64,000 bases of DNA, taken from positions 6,627,001-6,691,000 of the forward strand of contig NC_134754.1 in NCBI RefSeq assembly GCF_050436995.1, in the 5' to 3' direction. Shown piece after piece: positions 1 to 12,417 of the stretch. Below the pieces are notes generated by a model. The model was not told the DNA's origin and made no database searches. It saw only the letters and a program-made list of their open reading frames with translations. Each line of letters begins with the position of its first letter. Position 1 is the stretch's first letter. This DNA comes from Anticarsia gemmatalis (lineage: Eukaryota; Arthropoda; Insecta; Lepidoptera; Erebidae). The position numbers and the translations under genes were made by a program.

Positions 1-151
1 CGTATTTGTAAAAAAATATTGCTCAGTTTGTTAAACTAACGTATTCGTTATCTAAAATTAAAATCTGCCAGTTTGTGACTGCCGGTCACGGTGCAAATTT
101 CAATAGTCTGCTAGTGTAAAATCGGAACTGTTTTCCAATAGAAATTTAATA

Positions 152-203
152 ATGGATGATGAATTTTGCCGATTATGTTTACAACTAGCCTCTCGCTCTT
201 CGT
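152..203 (+). CDS. First coding exon of a ZAD-type zinc-finger protein (partial)
   Basis: The exon encodes MDDEFCRLCLQLASRSS and stops at a good donor (GTAAGT at 204) with one leftover base (phase 1). The FCRLCL motif supplies the first C-x2-C pair of the zinc-finger-associated domain (ZAD), which in insects sits at the N terminus of nuclear C2H2 transcription factors and drives dimerisation. ZAD genes are typically split inside this domain. I found no continuation (second Cys pair or C2H2 fingers) on the plus strand of this window. The rest either lies far away across a large intron or has been lost. The assignment rests on 17 residues only. Confidence 0.5.
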
Positions 204-2552
204 GTAAGTATTTTTTTACTATTTTTAATTCATTTTATTGCTTTTCTCTTCGTAAAAACTTTCCCCGTACCTTACACAAAATATGACCAAAATAATATAA
301 TAAGACAAATAAGTCAATTGTTTCTTATTTTGAACTTAGCAACACATTTTTACACGTTATATGGACAGCCGGGTGTAATAATCGTCCATTCAATGAAACT
401 ATTGAAACCACATAGTAGAATAATACCAAACACATTCCTAAATAACCAACCTAATTATTTGAATTCATAACTAAATCAGTAAACATTTTTAAACAGTATC
501 AATCTATCAAACCGTACCTATAAATGTACGAAATTCATATTAATTTATGACGATTGTAAATATTTGTGTGTAAATAAATGCTTCAATCTAACACTGGTTT
601 ATGCCATTTGCAACAATTATAAGTTTTATTCGGTTGATAATAATAATATTGAAAAGTATATCACTTTTATAGATGCTTAACAAATCTGTTTGTTTTCTCA
701 GCTAACATAATTCTTAGCATAAAACTCAAAAAATAAATAACCATATCTCTAGAAAACTAGAAAGCTTTATAATTAAATTTCATTTTACACTTGATATGGC
801 GGGCGTACATATCAAAATCAAATGAATTTACAGTGATACGTCCATTATCGTCTACGATTACTGAGTAAGGTTTGCACTTCGTAACTGAGTGTTGCTTACT
901 CTGTATGTATTTATAACATTATTGGGAAAAAACAATTGTAATTAACTGATGTATAACATTCTACATAATTATCTAAGCATGGCTGAGATACTATAAATCA
1001 ACGATATATCATACGGTGCTTAGTAAAGATAAAACGATTGATGTGTTTTTTTTCTCTCAAATAGTCATAATATAATAATCATAATTCAGTCATAACGTTT
1101 TTTTTAAATATCATAAGCAGCTAAACTATTGTAAACTTATTCCTGAAAATCATTGTTGTTGAGTACCTACTACTACGGCCATTTTCAGATCACCTTGATT
1201 CACTTGAACGAATATGAACAGGCTTCTATAATTTATAAAGACCCTGAATAATTTTCGATAGACTTAATAATTTCCAAATAATTTACGGCATTTTAACATG
1301 AAATGTGTAAAGTTCACCTTTTCCAAATATTTCTATGTAAGTAAGGCAAATAGACCCTTTTATCTCACATTCCAGTGGCTTGTTTCAAACTTTGAAATCC
1401 TTTTATGTTGTAGACACCCACTTATTCGTTATTCACGAGATAATACGTAACAAATCCCTTTTCAAGATTTAACTTTAGATACAATTCGCATTGATTCCAT
1501 TTGTTACATTTTTATTGAAGTTTGTTTCGCCATCAGTCAGTTTTGGTTTGTTTCTAAAATAATTACATGTTTAAGGACAATGTATTAATATTGACTTAGA
1601 ACTTAATTGCTTCCGTTTAATCTCAGGAAAATAAAGAATAAAAAACATCCTATAATTTTTTATATAATAATGGAGACCCGCACGTTATCACATTTTATTT
1701 TTATTTTTAAGATACTCTATAATGTTATATTATACCTACCTGATTAAATTAAACCTAGTCAAATAAGATTAGGATCTTATAAATCACACGTTCTCTCACC
1801 GCCATTTTAAGTGTCGTTGCTGCTCGAATGAATGTAACTTTGATATGCTTTCAAAATTATACTCAATTATTAAAGTTTTCATTTCATAGTCTCCACTCAG
1901 GTAAGTAAGTTCATAATAGACTTTGGAGGTAAGTGAGTTGAGGACTTAACTTATTTGTAATAAGTGACTACTCAAAACCGTGCTCATTCGTAGTAACTGC
2001 TCAAATATAACTTTTAGATTTGTTCCAAGAATTATTATAGTGTGAAAAAAGAACTACTTAGCCTATGAATTAAATTCTTGTCGATTGAAAATGTACCTTC
2101 TTATTGATATTCATGAGAGAAATTTTTAAATTTCCAGTCTGTTTATTCGAGAAATCATTACAGTTATTTTCTTTTTAAAATTAGTCTGCGTAGTTTTAAT
2201 AGAAAACATCCGGAATAGTGAAGGTCAAAAAGCTTTAGGTAGATACCGAAATTTTATAAGGAAAACTGTTGTCCATTTTTCTGTTAGTGTGTACACATTA
2301 TCAACTAATACGGCCGGAAGGGACGCTAATATCCGAAGAGTGAGGTGCGCAACCTTTTATCGTTTAATAATCTGTGAAATTGCCTTCGCCTTTCATGCGG
2401 CTTACAATGTTATTGCATTGTTTTGTTCGAAAAATGTCGTAGTACCACACGATTTTGGAGTAATGCCATATAAAACGACAGGTTTACGTTCATGTTACGC
2501 TTTTTCTTTGTTTCAATTGGTGAAATAAGGTAAACCTGTTATACATTTTACA

Positions 2553-2690
2553 AACTTGCAGTTGGGACTGTCAAGTATCGAGAGTTTGACATTTCAAAAA
2601 GTACAAAATACATAGTTCCTACGACACCCGCTAGAGGCGCTTACGATATTTTCATTTCTAATTTTCCGATTCTAAGCGATTTTCGATAGT
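2553..2690 (-). repeat. Copy of the TATCGA interspersed (MITE-like) repeat
   Basis: This copy shares blocks with those near 15395-15490, 19505-19650, 22590-22740 and 30450-30560: a block like CACCCGCTAGAGGCG, a block like TTTTCGATAG, and an end reading GTACTGTCAACTATCGA or similar. Five diverged copies in 28 kb show a moderately abundant non-autonomous element. No coding capacity is seen. Exact ends and orientation are uncertain. Confidence 0.55.
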
Positions 2691-3458
2691 TGTAGAGGAT
2701 GTGCAGAGATCGAACTCCAGTGAAGATTGATCGTCCTCGAGGAATTGTGTCTACCATCATTGTTATTTGTGTCCATTACTCCGTTAAATGTTGAGCTATT
2801 TGTGAAGCACCCCACTGTACAAGCATTTGATTTGTCGCTAGCTTGAATCTGCACATCGTACTATTCCAAGCTAAATATGTTTTGAGATTAATTGTTACTT
2901 GCTTGGAGCACACATTGTTGGAAATTGCACTAGTTGCTGAAAGCTCTGTACAACTACATATATCTATGTATGTACATTTAAAAGTATGAAGTCTACTTAT
3001 TGCCACAAGTCGACTAGCTAGACCACGCCCTTTCTTTGTGATGAATATAAGTTCACAGCGTATTCTAAATTGGTTTTAGTCATTTAGTCTGCGAATATTA
3101 CACTTGTTTTTGACAGCTTTTTTACACAGTGAAATGGCGCCCGAGAGAAATCATTACTGTACGTATATGTCTTGTCTTACAACACTTCGCGCCTAAAAGC
3201 CTGAGTAAGTAAATTAACTTCAACTAAATTATGTCACATAAAATTATTGAACCCGCAATTTCGTTCAGACAATGTGGTTACTTTAGTAAGAAATTACAAA
3301 CATCGTGAAATTACTTTGTTTATAGTGTTTACGATTAACCTTATTGCCTTAAAATTAATTATTCAAAATAAGTAGGTACTTAGATTTTTTTACCAACATT
3401 TTTTGGTTCCAAGAGCCAACTATATATAATTGGAACTGTTATATACATACGTAATCGC

Positions 3459-3505
3459 GCATCACGCCTTTTCCCCTCAAGGGGAAGACAGATACCAAAG
3501 AACTA
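3459..3505 (+). repeat. Short copy of the CACGCCT / GGGGTAGGC repeat
   Basis: The text ATCACGCCTTTTCCCCTCAA followed by GGGGAAGACAGATACCAAAG matches the repeat found at 31713-31965 (two tandem copies) and, inverted, at 22083-22200 and 56945-57005. It is an interspersed non-coding repeat. Confidence 0.5.
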
Positions 3506-3825
3506 AGCTAAACAGAACATTCTTCTCAACAGTTTATTTCATCAAAATCTAAGTACTTATTCGGGCATACTACAACCTAACCAAACCTGAGTATGAACAA
3601 ATCTGTATAAAAGCAATTGATTGTGTGTACAATATCCCAGACCCGTTAAGCTTTACTCACTGCCTTTTTTATTCGTCGTAAAATTATTTTCTATAGCATC
3701 TATACCTACGTGTTCACTGTGAATTGAGATTTAGTCCATATTGTCAAATCGACATTCTAGTAACCAAAGGTTTTCCTTTCTCAAAGGATATTATTTACCG
3801 TCTCTTGTAATTCGTAACAATACGA

Positions 3826-4030
3826 CAGCCTCCGTGGCGCAGCGGTTAAAATGGTCGCCACACTACTACCAGCACGTCGAGAGGTCTTGGATTCAATTCC
3901 CACACGGAACAACTATTTGTGCTATCAACAAAAAGTTGTTCTGGTCTAGTTGTGGTTTGTGTCCGTTGTTTGTATGTTTGTGCAAGTCCCCGCGACACAA
4001 GAGCAATCTAGTGCAGGAAAGAATTTATTG
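3826..4030 (+). mobile_element. tRNA-derived SINE, family 1
   Basis: The 5' part looks like a decayed tRNA with an A-box-like TCCGTGGCGCAGCGGTTAAA and a B-box-like region ending in GATTCAATTCCCACACGG. A family-specific body follows (CTAGTTGTGGTTTGTGTCCG, then CAAGTCCCCGCGACACAAGA). Related copies are at 53641-53830 (plus), 40060-40235 (minus) and 60540-60656 (minus). The long non-tRNA body excludes a functional tRNA gene. Confidence 0.75.
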
Positions 4031-6572
4031 AGTGAAAATACGAGTTCATTAAACTTTTGAAAGAAGGATATATTCGTAACAAATACCTATATTTTTTTTA
4101 TAGTACCTACAGCCCGTAATAACCAATAACCATACTTCATCGGTAATACCAAAAAATGAATACGTTACAGTTAATACTTTAATACTCTTAACATACTAAA
4201 ATCGAGACCCGAATATTTTTTTCCTGGACGGGTATAAAAATTATACTTTTTGCTATGTTGCGTTTGGCTTCATAATACAATGTCAATGCTTAAAGCTCTA
4301 AGTCTACTCAAATCAAATTGAATTCAATTATTATTTTAAAATTACAAAACACTCTGAATTCTTTATTCCCTCTCTGTTTTTGTACATTAGGCCCGATACT
4401 TTTTAATCGTATTTCCGTAATGCAACGGTCTAAATGGAATTACGGTGTTCTGTAAAATACTGGAATAAAGGAAGATTTTTGTTAAAGACATACATTATAT
4501 ATTATCTGTGAGGGCTAAAGGAAAGGGTTGGGTTACTAAGCCCAAAGTAACACACGTATCATGTATAGTTCACAGCTACACGTGTTCTCTGGCACGTTCT
4601 GTTATTGTAACTGTGTAGGCAGCTAGATATTCTATCGTGGAATGTTTACAAAAGGCTGCATTGTCCATTATCCCAACCCATTTTTACCAATTATTTTCCA
4701 TCAATAACTACCTGAAAAATGTCGACGCCGGCTGCCAGTAATTCAATCAATTATTATCCTTTTGTGCGTCAATCAATCCAATTTATGGTGGTTGTAAAAA
4801 TGAAGACGGTTAAAGTAGACTTCCAATTATCCAAAACCGTATCATTTTCATCAATAAAATTGAAATCTCGCTTTAGTAAAATTTCCTCACAATTAACGTG
4901 GAATAGCCATTTTCGTTCACGTCAAATTAATTGCGAATAACATTTTAAGATTCAACTGGATGATGTCAAAGTTTTGATCGCTCGTTATTAACTTTGTGAA
5001 TTGCATAAATCAAATGAAAATCGCCTAAATTAACTGCTAACAAAGTTATGACAACGTTTGTCAGAACAGTTCCAATTGTTCTTGAGCCCAAATCGAAACT
5101 TTCATTTTCTTGAGAATTTGAACGAATTTCAAATATTTGTGTTACTATAAGAACGATGAATAATTTATATATAAGGTTTTAATTTTGTTACTGTATAATT
5201 GTTTTGTTTAGTTTTCCATTCCAAGTATTACATTAGGTACTACAAAACAAGGAGGATTGGATAGATAAAAATATTTGTTCCACATAGGTACCTAAAATAC
5301 GGTACACGATTGACGGTGGTCTTACCGGCCAAGTTTAGTCGCATCCTATTTTGCATGCGATAGGCATATTAAATTTTAATATGCAATAAGTACTACAATA
5401 TAGCTATTTAACATTATAATTCTACTGTCGTACTTTATTATTTACGTTCAATAAAATGTGCCTTAAATAAAACGAAACAAAAAATGCATACAAAGACTTT
5501 CACTTATTATTTGAGTAATTGAGTAGGGTACCTACGTTCTTTTTACTAAAAACATATTACACCTTTTTTAAAAAGATTAAAATTCCTCACGATCTAGTGC
5601 AGTAACATCTGGAGAAGAAAAAGCCGCATAAAATATTTTGAATATTAAAATATACGCTAAGATTGTCTTTCCTAAGACGCGGTGAAATCTGAATTGCATA
5701 ATGGAAGCTTGTAGTTGGATGCGCTTAAATTAAGTACCCGTTGTTTATACAACTGCGACTGTTTTAAATACAAAAACTACACCGATGGTAACAAGTTCCT
5801 CATTACTTTGAAGGTAGTTAAAAATTTTATTATTAAAGCAACTGTATTTATACGTTTCTTTAGTTTATTAAAAAAGTGCACGTTTTATGAAATGTTACAA
5901 AAGGTTTTTGATTAAATGAGCTTACCTGAGGTCCGCAGCTCACTTGTCGTGTATTTTAATAATTTAATGTCAACCCAGACAATAGAGTACCGCGCAAAAG
6001 GAGATCATTCTGCCCTGTCTTTTTCAGTTATATAAAAGGTAAATTGCTTGAGTCTTCTGTAAATGTATCTCTCATGAACGTGTTTGTAAGTTAGCAATTT
6101 ATGTAACCGTCATATTGTTTGAAAATAATGCGTCTCCATATCACACGCTCATTAAAATTAGAGAAAATAGTGCAAAACTATAGCAATGAAATAAAAATCA
6201 ACAAACATTTTTTTACTCATTCAGATGTCAATATTCAATCTATAAATAAAGTTACCCAAAAAAAATACCTGACTATCGATAAAAAAAGACTACAATGCTT
6301 GCCTAAAGAAATAAAAAAAAATTAAACAATTTCATCCTCGTACCTATAAAATGTTAGAAAAATTGAAATAGATAAAATGACAATGTTTCAAATATGAATG
6401 TCACCATTTTTTTTGTCGTATGATTGTTTTTTTTTTAATAAAATTCCGTATTTTTTATTCGTCTATTTCATAATTCGATTATTAGTTTCTCTTTTTTTTA
6501 AATTTTATGCTTAATGGAATCTACATGTAGCTGAACACGGTCAACCATAGACAGAATTGAAGAACACAAAAA

Positions 6573-6583
6573 TTGGCGGGAAA
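6573..6583 (+). promoter_or_regulatory. E2F-like site upstream of the coiled-coil gene
   Basis: TTGGCGGGAAA matches the E2F/DP consensus (TTTSSCGC class, core GGCGGGAA). It lies 97 bp before the ATG at 6680, in DNA without a TATA box. This suggests S-phase or proliferating-cell expression of that gene. One motif match by eye is weak evidence. Confidence 0.4.
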
Positions 6584-6679
6584 TATTCTGATTCTGACGT
6601 TTTAATTATTTTTCCTTTTCGTATTGTTAGATAACTTGTGTCGACATTACTAGATTTGTTTTAACGTGATTACAGCAAA

Positions 6680-9600
6680 ATGTTTAGGCCAGAGGAACAG
6701 CAGGTTGAAATATGTTTACTGAAATCAAATTTGGAAGAAATTGAGAACGATTTGGTTTTACAAGTACGTATTGTTTTCTATTAGGTACAGAAACATTTTA
6801 TAACTCTGCTAATAATTAATAGATACTTGAACACATGTTTTTTTAGTATCGCTCCGATAATTAAAAACAATAAACCTAGGTCCAAAATAATTAATTAACT
6901 TAAATTATTCATCAACTTGATTACTGTCGAATGTAACAACACATTTTTGTAAGAATTACCAAACACTAAATTTTAATAGTTTATGATTACAAATCTAATG
7001 TTTATTAATATTTACTTCAGCGGTCCGCATTGCCGGCATTGGATGCAGAAAATGAGCAAAAATATAGAGAGACGATGACAGCGTTGAGAGTTACCCGTTC
7101 ATTGAACATTGAAATTGAACGGCTCAAACTTGAAAATGGTATGAAACTTTATCATATTTTCGTACGAACAGATTGCTGAATCTTATTTGAACTTTAGGGT
7201 GAAGGTGAAGATAGAAAGTAAGGCCTTCATGCGTGTATTGTGGTTATGAATTCGATTTACGCACGTACAAACTCATGTATGTGACACTGACAAATCGATT
7301 GAACTATTTTTAATACCTTTTTGCTAAGGATATACCTACACAATTTTTTTTTTACTTCCTTACTCATAACTTTGAGTGTATTTGGGCGTAAATTTTGGAC
7401 TTCGAAAACGAGGGCCCTAAATTTCTTTGATTAATTAACAGATATCTTATCACTACGAAGTCATCTCTTTCATTTTTGATTGAGGATTAATGAGTTTTAT
7501 GAACATCTTTCAATATGACGTTTAATTATGTAGTCTTATGAGTTTTTTTTATCCTTAGAAATATTTAGGCAAGTACTTATATTTTAATTACGATTATTTT
7601 GATTCTAAATGATTATTTAAAAAGCTTTCTTCAAAATGCGTTGATTAGGTACATTGAATACAATAAAAAAAATATGTACCTACAAGCGACCTATCATATT
7701 CGGTAAGTGTTACATTGTTATGATACCCTTCAGTCAGTATAAAAAGTAGTTGACGAATAAACTGATTATTGGTTTGACAATGTCCGCATGAGTAGATGCT
7801 CAATAACTCATAAAATAAGTAACTAGAATTTATGAGCCTGTCTGGCGTTGATAGCGACCCTATGCCTCAATAGTGGCTCATGAGTCTCATGACTTATTAT
7901 ATTATGTACATAATATTTCTGATTTTTATCCTGACCTAGTATGGTACCTTTTTAGCAAAGGTTTATTTAGGGGTAAGATTGTTGATATTCAGCTTTTAAA
8001 AATGTACAGATTAAATGTAATATAATATAGTATAATTATGTAGGTGCGTACTTGGGCTACCTTTACACCCTAATAATTATTATCATCATATGAACAGGCA
8101 ATTAAAATCGTTTCTGACGATTCACTGTCTACACTTAAAACTATCAAAATATTTCAAAAGCGAATCTTTAATTTAATATTATACATTATATGCTAACTAA
8201 ATTCTACGTTTTAGTGCGACTAACAGCAAAACGTATGCAATTAAAGCGGCAAAGTGATGATATTACCAAAAGTCTGGAGAGGGCCCGTGAGAATCGGAGC
8301 GAACTAACAGAATTATTGAAGCAAGAAGAACAGGAAACTGAGCTCCAAATGTACGTTCGATGCCGACGGAAACTAACAAGTTTTAGTCAGTTGCACCAAG
8401 TAATAGATAGTTTTAGTTGTTATAGAGGTTTTGGTATAATTTAGTAGCACCTAGTACAGCAGTGCTCGTGACAAAATAGCTTTAGGCCTATTAGCTGGTA
8501 ACCTTTTCATAAAATTATTTGGTTATAAAGTGTTGAAATTCTCAATTAATGCCACTAGATTAATGCCACGCATGATGTTTGGCGTGTAGATCACTGTAGA
8601 TCACGTGTACATATATCACGACACCTTGGAATCGTGATCGAGCCACGCGCGTTCGTTCGCTATGGACTAGTTTATAAGTCTCAAAATCATATCATAATGT
8701 TCACTGACGCTATTTAGAACTAAAATGGCTTGATATGAGTATTTTTATGTCACATCACCCACAACACATTCGTCTGGTCCTCTATGGAAAAATACGAGCT
8801 CCAAATAATATGCCTAAGGCTGTACACGACTGTCAAGTCCAACATTTTGTTCCGTAAATAAAACGTTGACAACAGTAACATAATGTACGGAAACAACATT
8901 ATGAGATCAAAGGGGCTGCCGAGTTACATTAAATAAAAAGTAACAGCCCCTCATATCAACGTCTGTGCCTTTTTTAACAAAAGAGGTGAAAATTGCTATA
9001 ATACTTACGTGCGCGTTGATTCCGAACTATTCTCTGAAATCGGAACAAAAGTCTCGATGGCAAGTGTAGTAGCCAGAACCGGTTCAGTGATTTTACATTC
9101 AATTCTCTTTTGTTGTTCACGTTCATTCATGTTCAGTGTAAATCACAGCCGTTGACATGGATATTCTGATAATTATTGTTGCATTTTATCTGCTCATACA
9201 TTAACGCGAAACATATAAGAGGCCTCGTCCTATATAGGGAAAAATTATAGTATCCTACGCTGCAGAAATCATCTAAACTAAGAATACAAAAACAAAAGGT
9301 AGGTCAAAATTGGTTTTGAACGGCATGTATTGATTGTTCCTCCTTTTCTTGTAAAAATACCACACGGGATCCTTTAATAGTGATAGGTACATAGCAGTCC
9401 CTTTACAAGACCCGTTACTGTTCTTAATAGACATAACAATAAGCTAAAACTTTACGAAGAGCGCATAATAGTTAGTGTCCTACTCATCAAAATATAGTTT
9501 GATTGTAACTTAATTGAAGAAATGTTTCCCTTGGAACTATATTTTGTGCATAGCATCGGCTAATAGTTAAAGTTAACTATATAAATTACTATAATGTTTC

Positions 9601-12417
9601 AGTCCCTTCCCAATCGTAAGGACCATGGGAAGGGCAGAAGATATTACTTAACACAGTTCTGCTCGGACTGAAATTAAATAATTATATAAAAATACACACA
9701 AGCTTATGTTTATTCTTATTAAATGGCAACAAAACTTTAGTTCAATGTCCGTCGTATACTGTATTAAAATAAATTACGGAGGTTCATATTCGACATTTCA
9801 CATATTTTCCAACAAAACTATTTGACGTAGAGAGCCAGTAATTTAAATATTAGATATGCCTATATTTTGATACGCGATCTTCATGAGTTCTTCCCTTTTT
9901 GTCGCTCGTGTTCAAGTAATATCACTAAGTTTCAGCTCCAGCTATCACCCAAGTCTACCGATATTTGATAAATAACATAATTTGTATAACAACTTATTTA
10001 CAAAAGTTTTCAATATCTTTTCAATAGCAATTCAAAAAGTTTTTCGTGTGAGTTTATAAAGTTTAGGAATAAATTGACAAAGAGACATTAAAGAACCATT
10101 AAATATATGTTATGTAGGTACTTACTGAGTTGGAAATAAGTACCATTTTGAATCACTACATAGTATAAAACAAAGTCGCCCATTTTGTCTGTAGTCCCTT
10201 CGTATGCATAAAACTTTAAAACTACGCAACGGATTTTGATGCGGTTTTCACTAATAGAAAGAGTATTTTCTCCGACAGGTTTTTATATATAATTGAAATA
10301 CATTGAAACTATATTAGCTGAGTTATAGCGATTTATGTCCAAGAAGTCAGAAAAAAAATCTAATTGAAGATTGCATTTGTGCGAGCGCCGCTTATACCGT
10401 TGGATACAAGTAAGAACAATGTATAGCAAAAACATTGGTCTTTATTAGTTCTACAAAAAAGTCCGCGATGACATATATCCAGCTTTTTTATTTAAGTCAC
10501 AAAAACTACTTTTCTGTATTAAAAAAACATTTAATTCGTTGGGTGATGTTTAACTGGTGATATAACCAATAATACATATATCCTTATCAAAATAAGTAAG
10601 TTCATCATCACGAGCATTTAATTTAGATTATTTTTGCAGTTTACAGTGTGTTATTTAGACATATAGTTTAGGAGATATCACGATATTAGTATTGCGGCAC
10701 GGTACGTAGCTTAAATATATGGGAAACCTTTCTCATCGTTAAAATGAAAATGTATGTATACCTTATATTATATTTCAAAAAATGTAGACAAAGTTAATCT
10801 TCTAAAAATAAATGTAAATAAAAAATAAGTAAAAGTAATAAAATGTAGAATGTAAATAATTTAAAAAGTAAACAAGAAAATAATAGTTAGATGTATATAA
10901 CAAAAGTAGGTAAGTACATAAAAAAAAAAAAACAAAAAATATAAAAAAACGGTACATAAAAAATAAATAATATTAAAAAGTAGGTACTACGACTTTGATC
11001 TATACATATAAGACAAAAAAAAATCTGTACATTTCTTAAATATTTTTTCCAAAAACTGATAGGGTATAGGGCGATCAAAGAAGAGCCACAGAAACCAAAA
11101 AACATTTTATATTTTAAACGCGGTTAAGGGAAAGAGAAGTTATTGTGAATTGAAAATTAGTATCCAATATGTGTTGGTGCGTTGACTGTATTTGTCGAAG
11201 TAGCGGGATACACGCAAACGAAGTTGCGCGGGTCAGCTAGTAATATATATAGACACGGTACAGCTGTAGATATCTCGCCGCATTGAACATCATATAGACC
11301 CATTATTAATTACCGAACATTAACGTTGCTGCGTGAATTCATTATCAGCCATTATATCATCACTTTTAAAGTATCTTTAGTATCATTGATCAGTAGTATG
11401 GAAAGTAGTTATTACTGCCTCTAAATAATATTATATTTAATACCTCATGACCAATGTTTAGTGCTCATGTCTTTTATTTTCATAATCTTGTTTACTCTTA
11501 ATTTAAACATTGAGGTGTACCTCGATATGCTTGCGTCGACATATTACAATTGTGAGTCGTGTCTATGTTGAGACAAAATAGGTCAGAGGTGAATGTCAAA
11601 CAGAACTGAATCAACAATATCCAATGTGTCGAGACAAGCACACGTATGTTTTAGATTATATCGAGATTGGACGCAATCTCATGGTTTATTCGCTTGTATC
11701 GAAACGCACGGTTTTCGTTTACATCAATGTTCTACTCAACATACGCAAACTAGGCATACCCTTTACAGCTTTTACACGTCGTACCCAGAATAGATTTTCG
11801 TATTTCAAGATACATATTTTGATGTCTATACGTTAAATATAATATTTTGTATTACAGTCGTCAATACGAGGATACATTAGAAGAAATATCGGAAAGGTTT
11901 AGAAAAACGCGAGGCTTTTACGTACGTAAACTTTTACGTATTGTATAAGAAATAAGTTTCACAATACATTACGCACACAAATGAGAGACGTTATATTCGA
12001 TACATTATTTGTTCAGAATGAAGACGAAATCAATATCGAAACCGAAAAGGTCAACGCAATCATTACGGGACTCGAAGATGAATTAGGAAAGCGTCAAAGT
12101 ATGGCTGATGAATTAAAACGGCAACTTGACATGCTTCGACCAGAGATACCGGAAGACCTCCTCACATCAATGTCAGAAGCTTACATTTTCATAAATTGAT
12201 TTTAATAATGATTTACTAGAAAAAATATTTTACCACGAACATTGCTGAAAGAAATTGCTATTTTTAAATGGTTTCCATCTTTTTTAGGGGCAAAGCGGAT
12301 TTAGATTCTAAAGTAGAAGAACTTAACGAAAAATACCAAGCACTTATTAAAAAGCGCGATTCAATATTAAACAAAAAGACCAAGTTGAATACGTCGATCT
12401 ACTTCAAATATAATTAA
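6680..12417 (+). CDS. 228-residue coiled-coil protein, function unknown
   Basis: Six exons join in frame: 6680-6763, 7021-7138, 8215-8350, 11858-11921, 12017-12171 and 12288-12417, with AG acceptors throughout and phases 0, 1, 0, 0, 2. The product starts MFRPEEQQVEICLLKS and is almost wholly charged and heptad-like, for example RLTAKRMQLKRQSDDITKSL and ELTELLKQEEQETELQ, so it should be an elongated coiled coil. There is no signal peptide, membrane segment or zinc finger. The last donor is weak (GTCAGA). If it is skipped, the protein ends at a TGA at 12197-12199. A polyA signal AATAAA lies at 12511. The upstream E2F-like site and small coiled-coil form would suit a kinetochore, centrosome or meiotic-axis component, but this is inference. 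No family was recognised. Confidence 0.75.
10145..11245 (-). repeat. Long interspersed repeat ending in CTAGCTGACCCGCGCAACTT
   Basis: Read on the minus strand it starts with CTAGCTGACCCGCGCAACTT at about 11240 and runs to an AAACTACGCAACGGATTTTG-type block near 10215-10240. Both are widespread in lepidopteran genomes and their order is typical of one dispersed element. The interior is very A/T-rich and non-coding. It lies inside the third intron of the coiled-coil gene. The class (non-LTR retrotransposon tail or Helitron-like) was not settled. Confidence 0.55.

Larger units (their letters stand above)
204..6570. other. Intergenic or intronic DNA with repeats
   Basis: This AT-rich stretch has no convincing gene. 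Its short open frames lack domains, signal peptides and credible splice partners. It holds repeat fragments, listed separately, at about 2553-2690, 3459-3505 and 3826-4030, and an isolated TATA box followed by a four-codon exon-like start near 6031-6085. It may be the intron of the ZAD gene that starts at 152. Confidence 0.5.

Noticed and set aside
10560..10620. Minus-strand frame MMNLLILIRIYVLLV resembling a signal peptide
   Set aside because: It lies inside the 10145-11245 dispersed repeat and has no donor or second exon.
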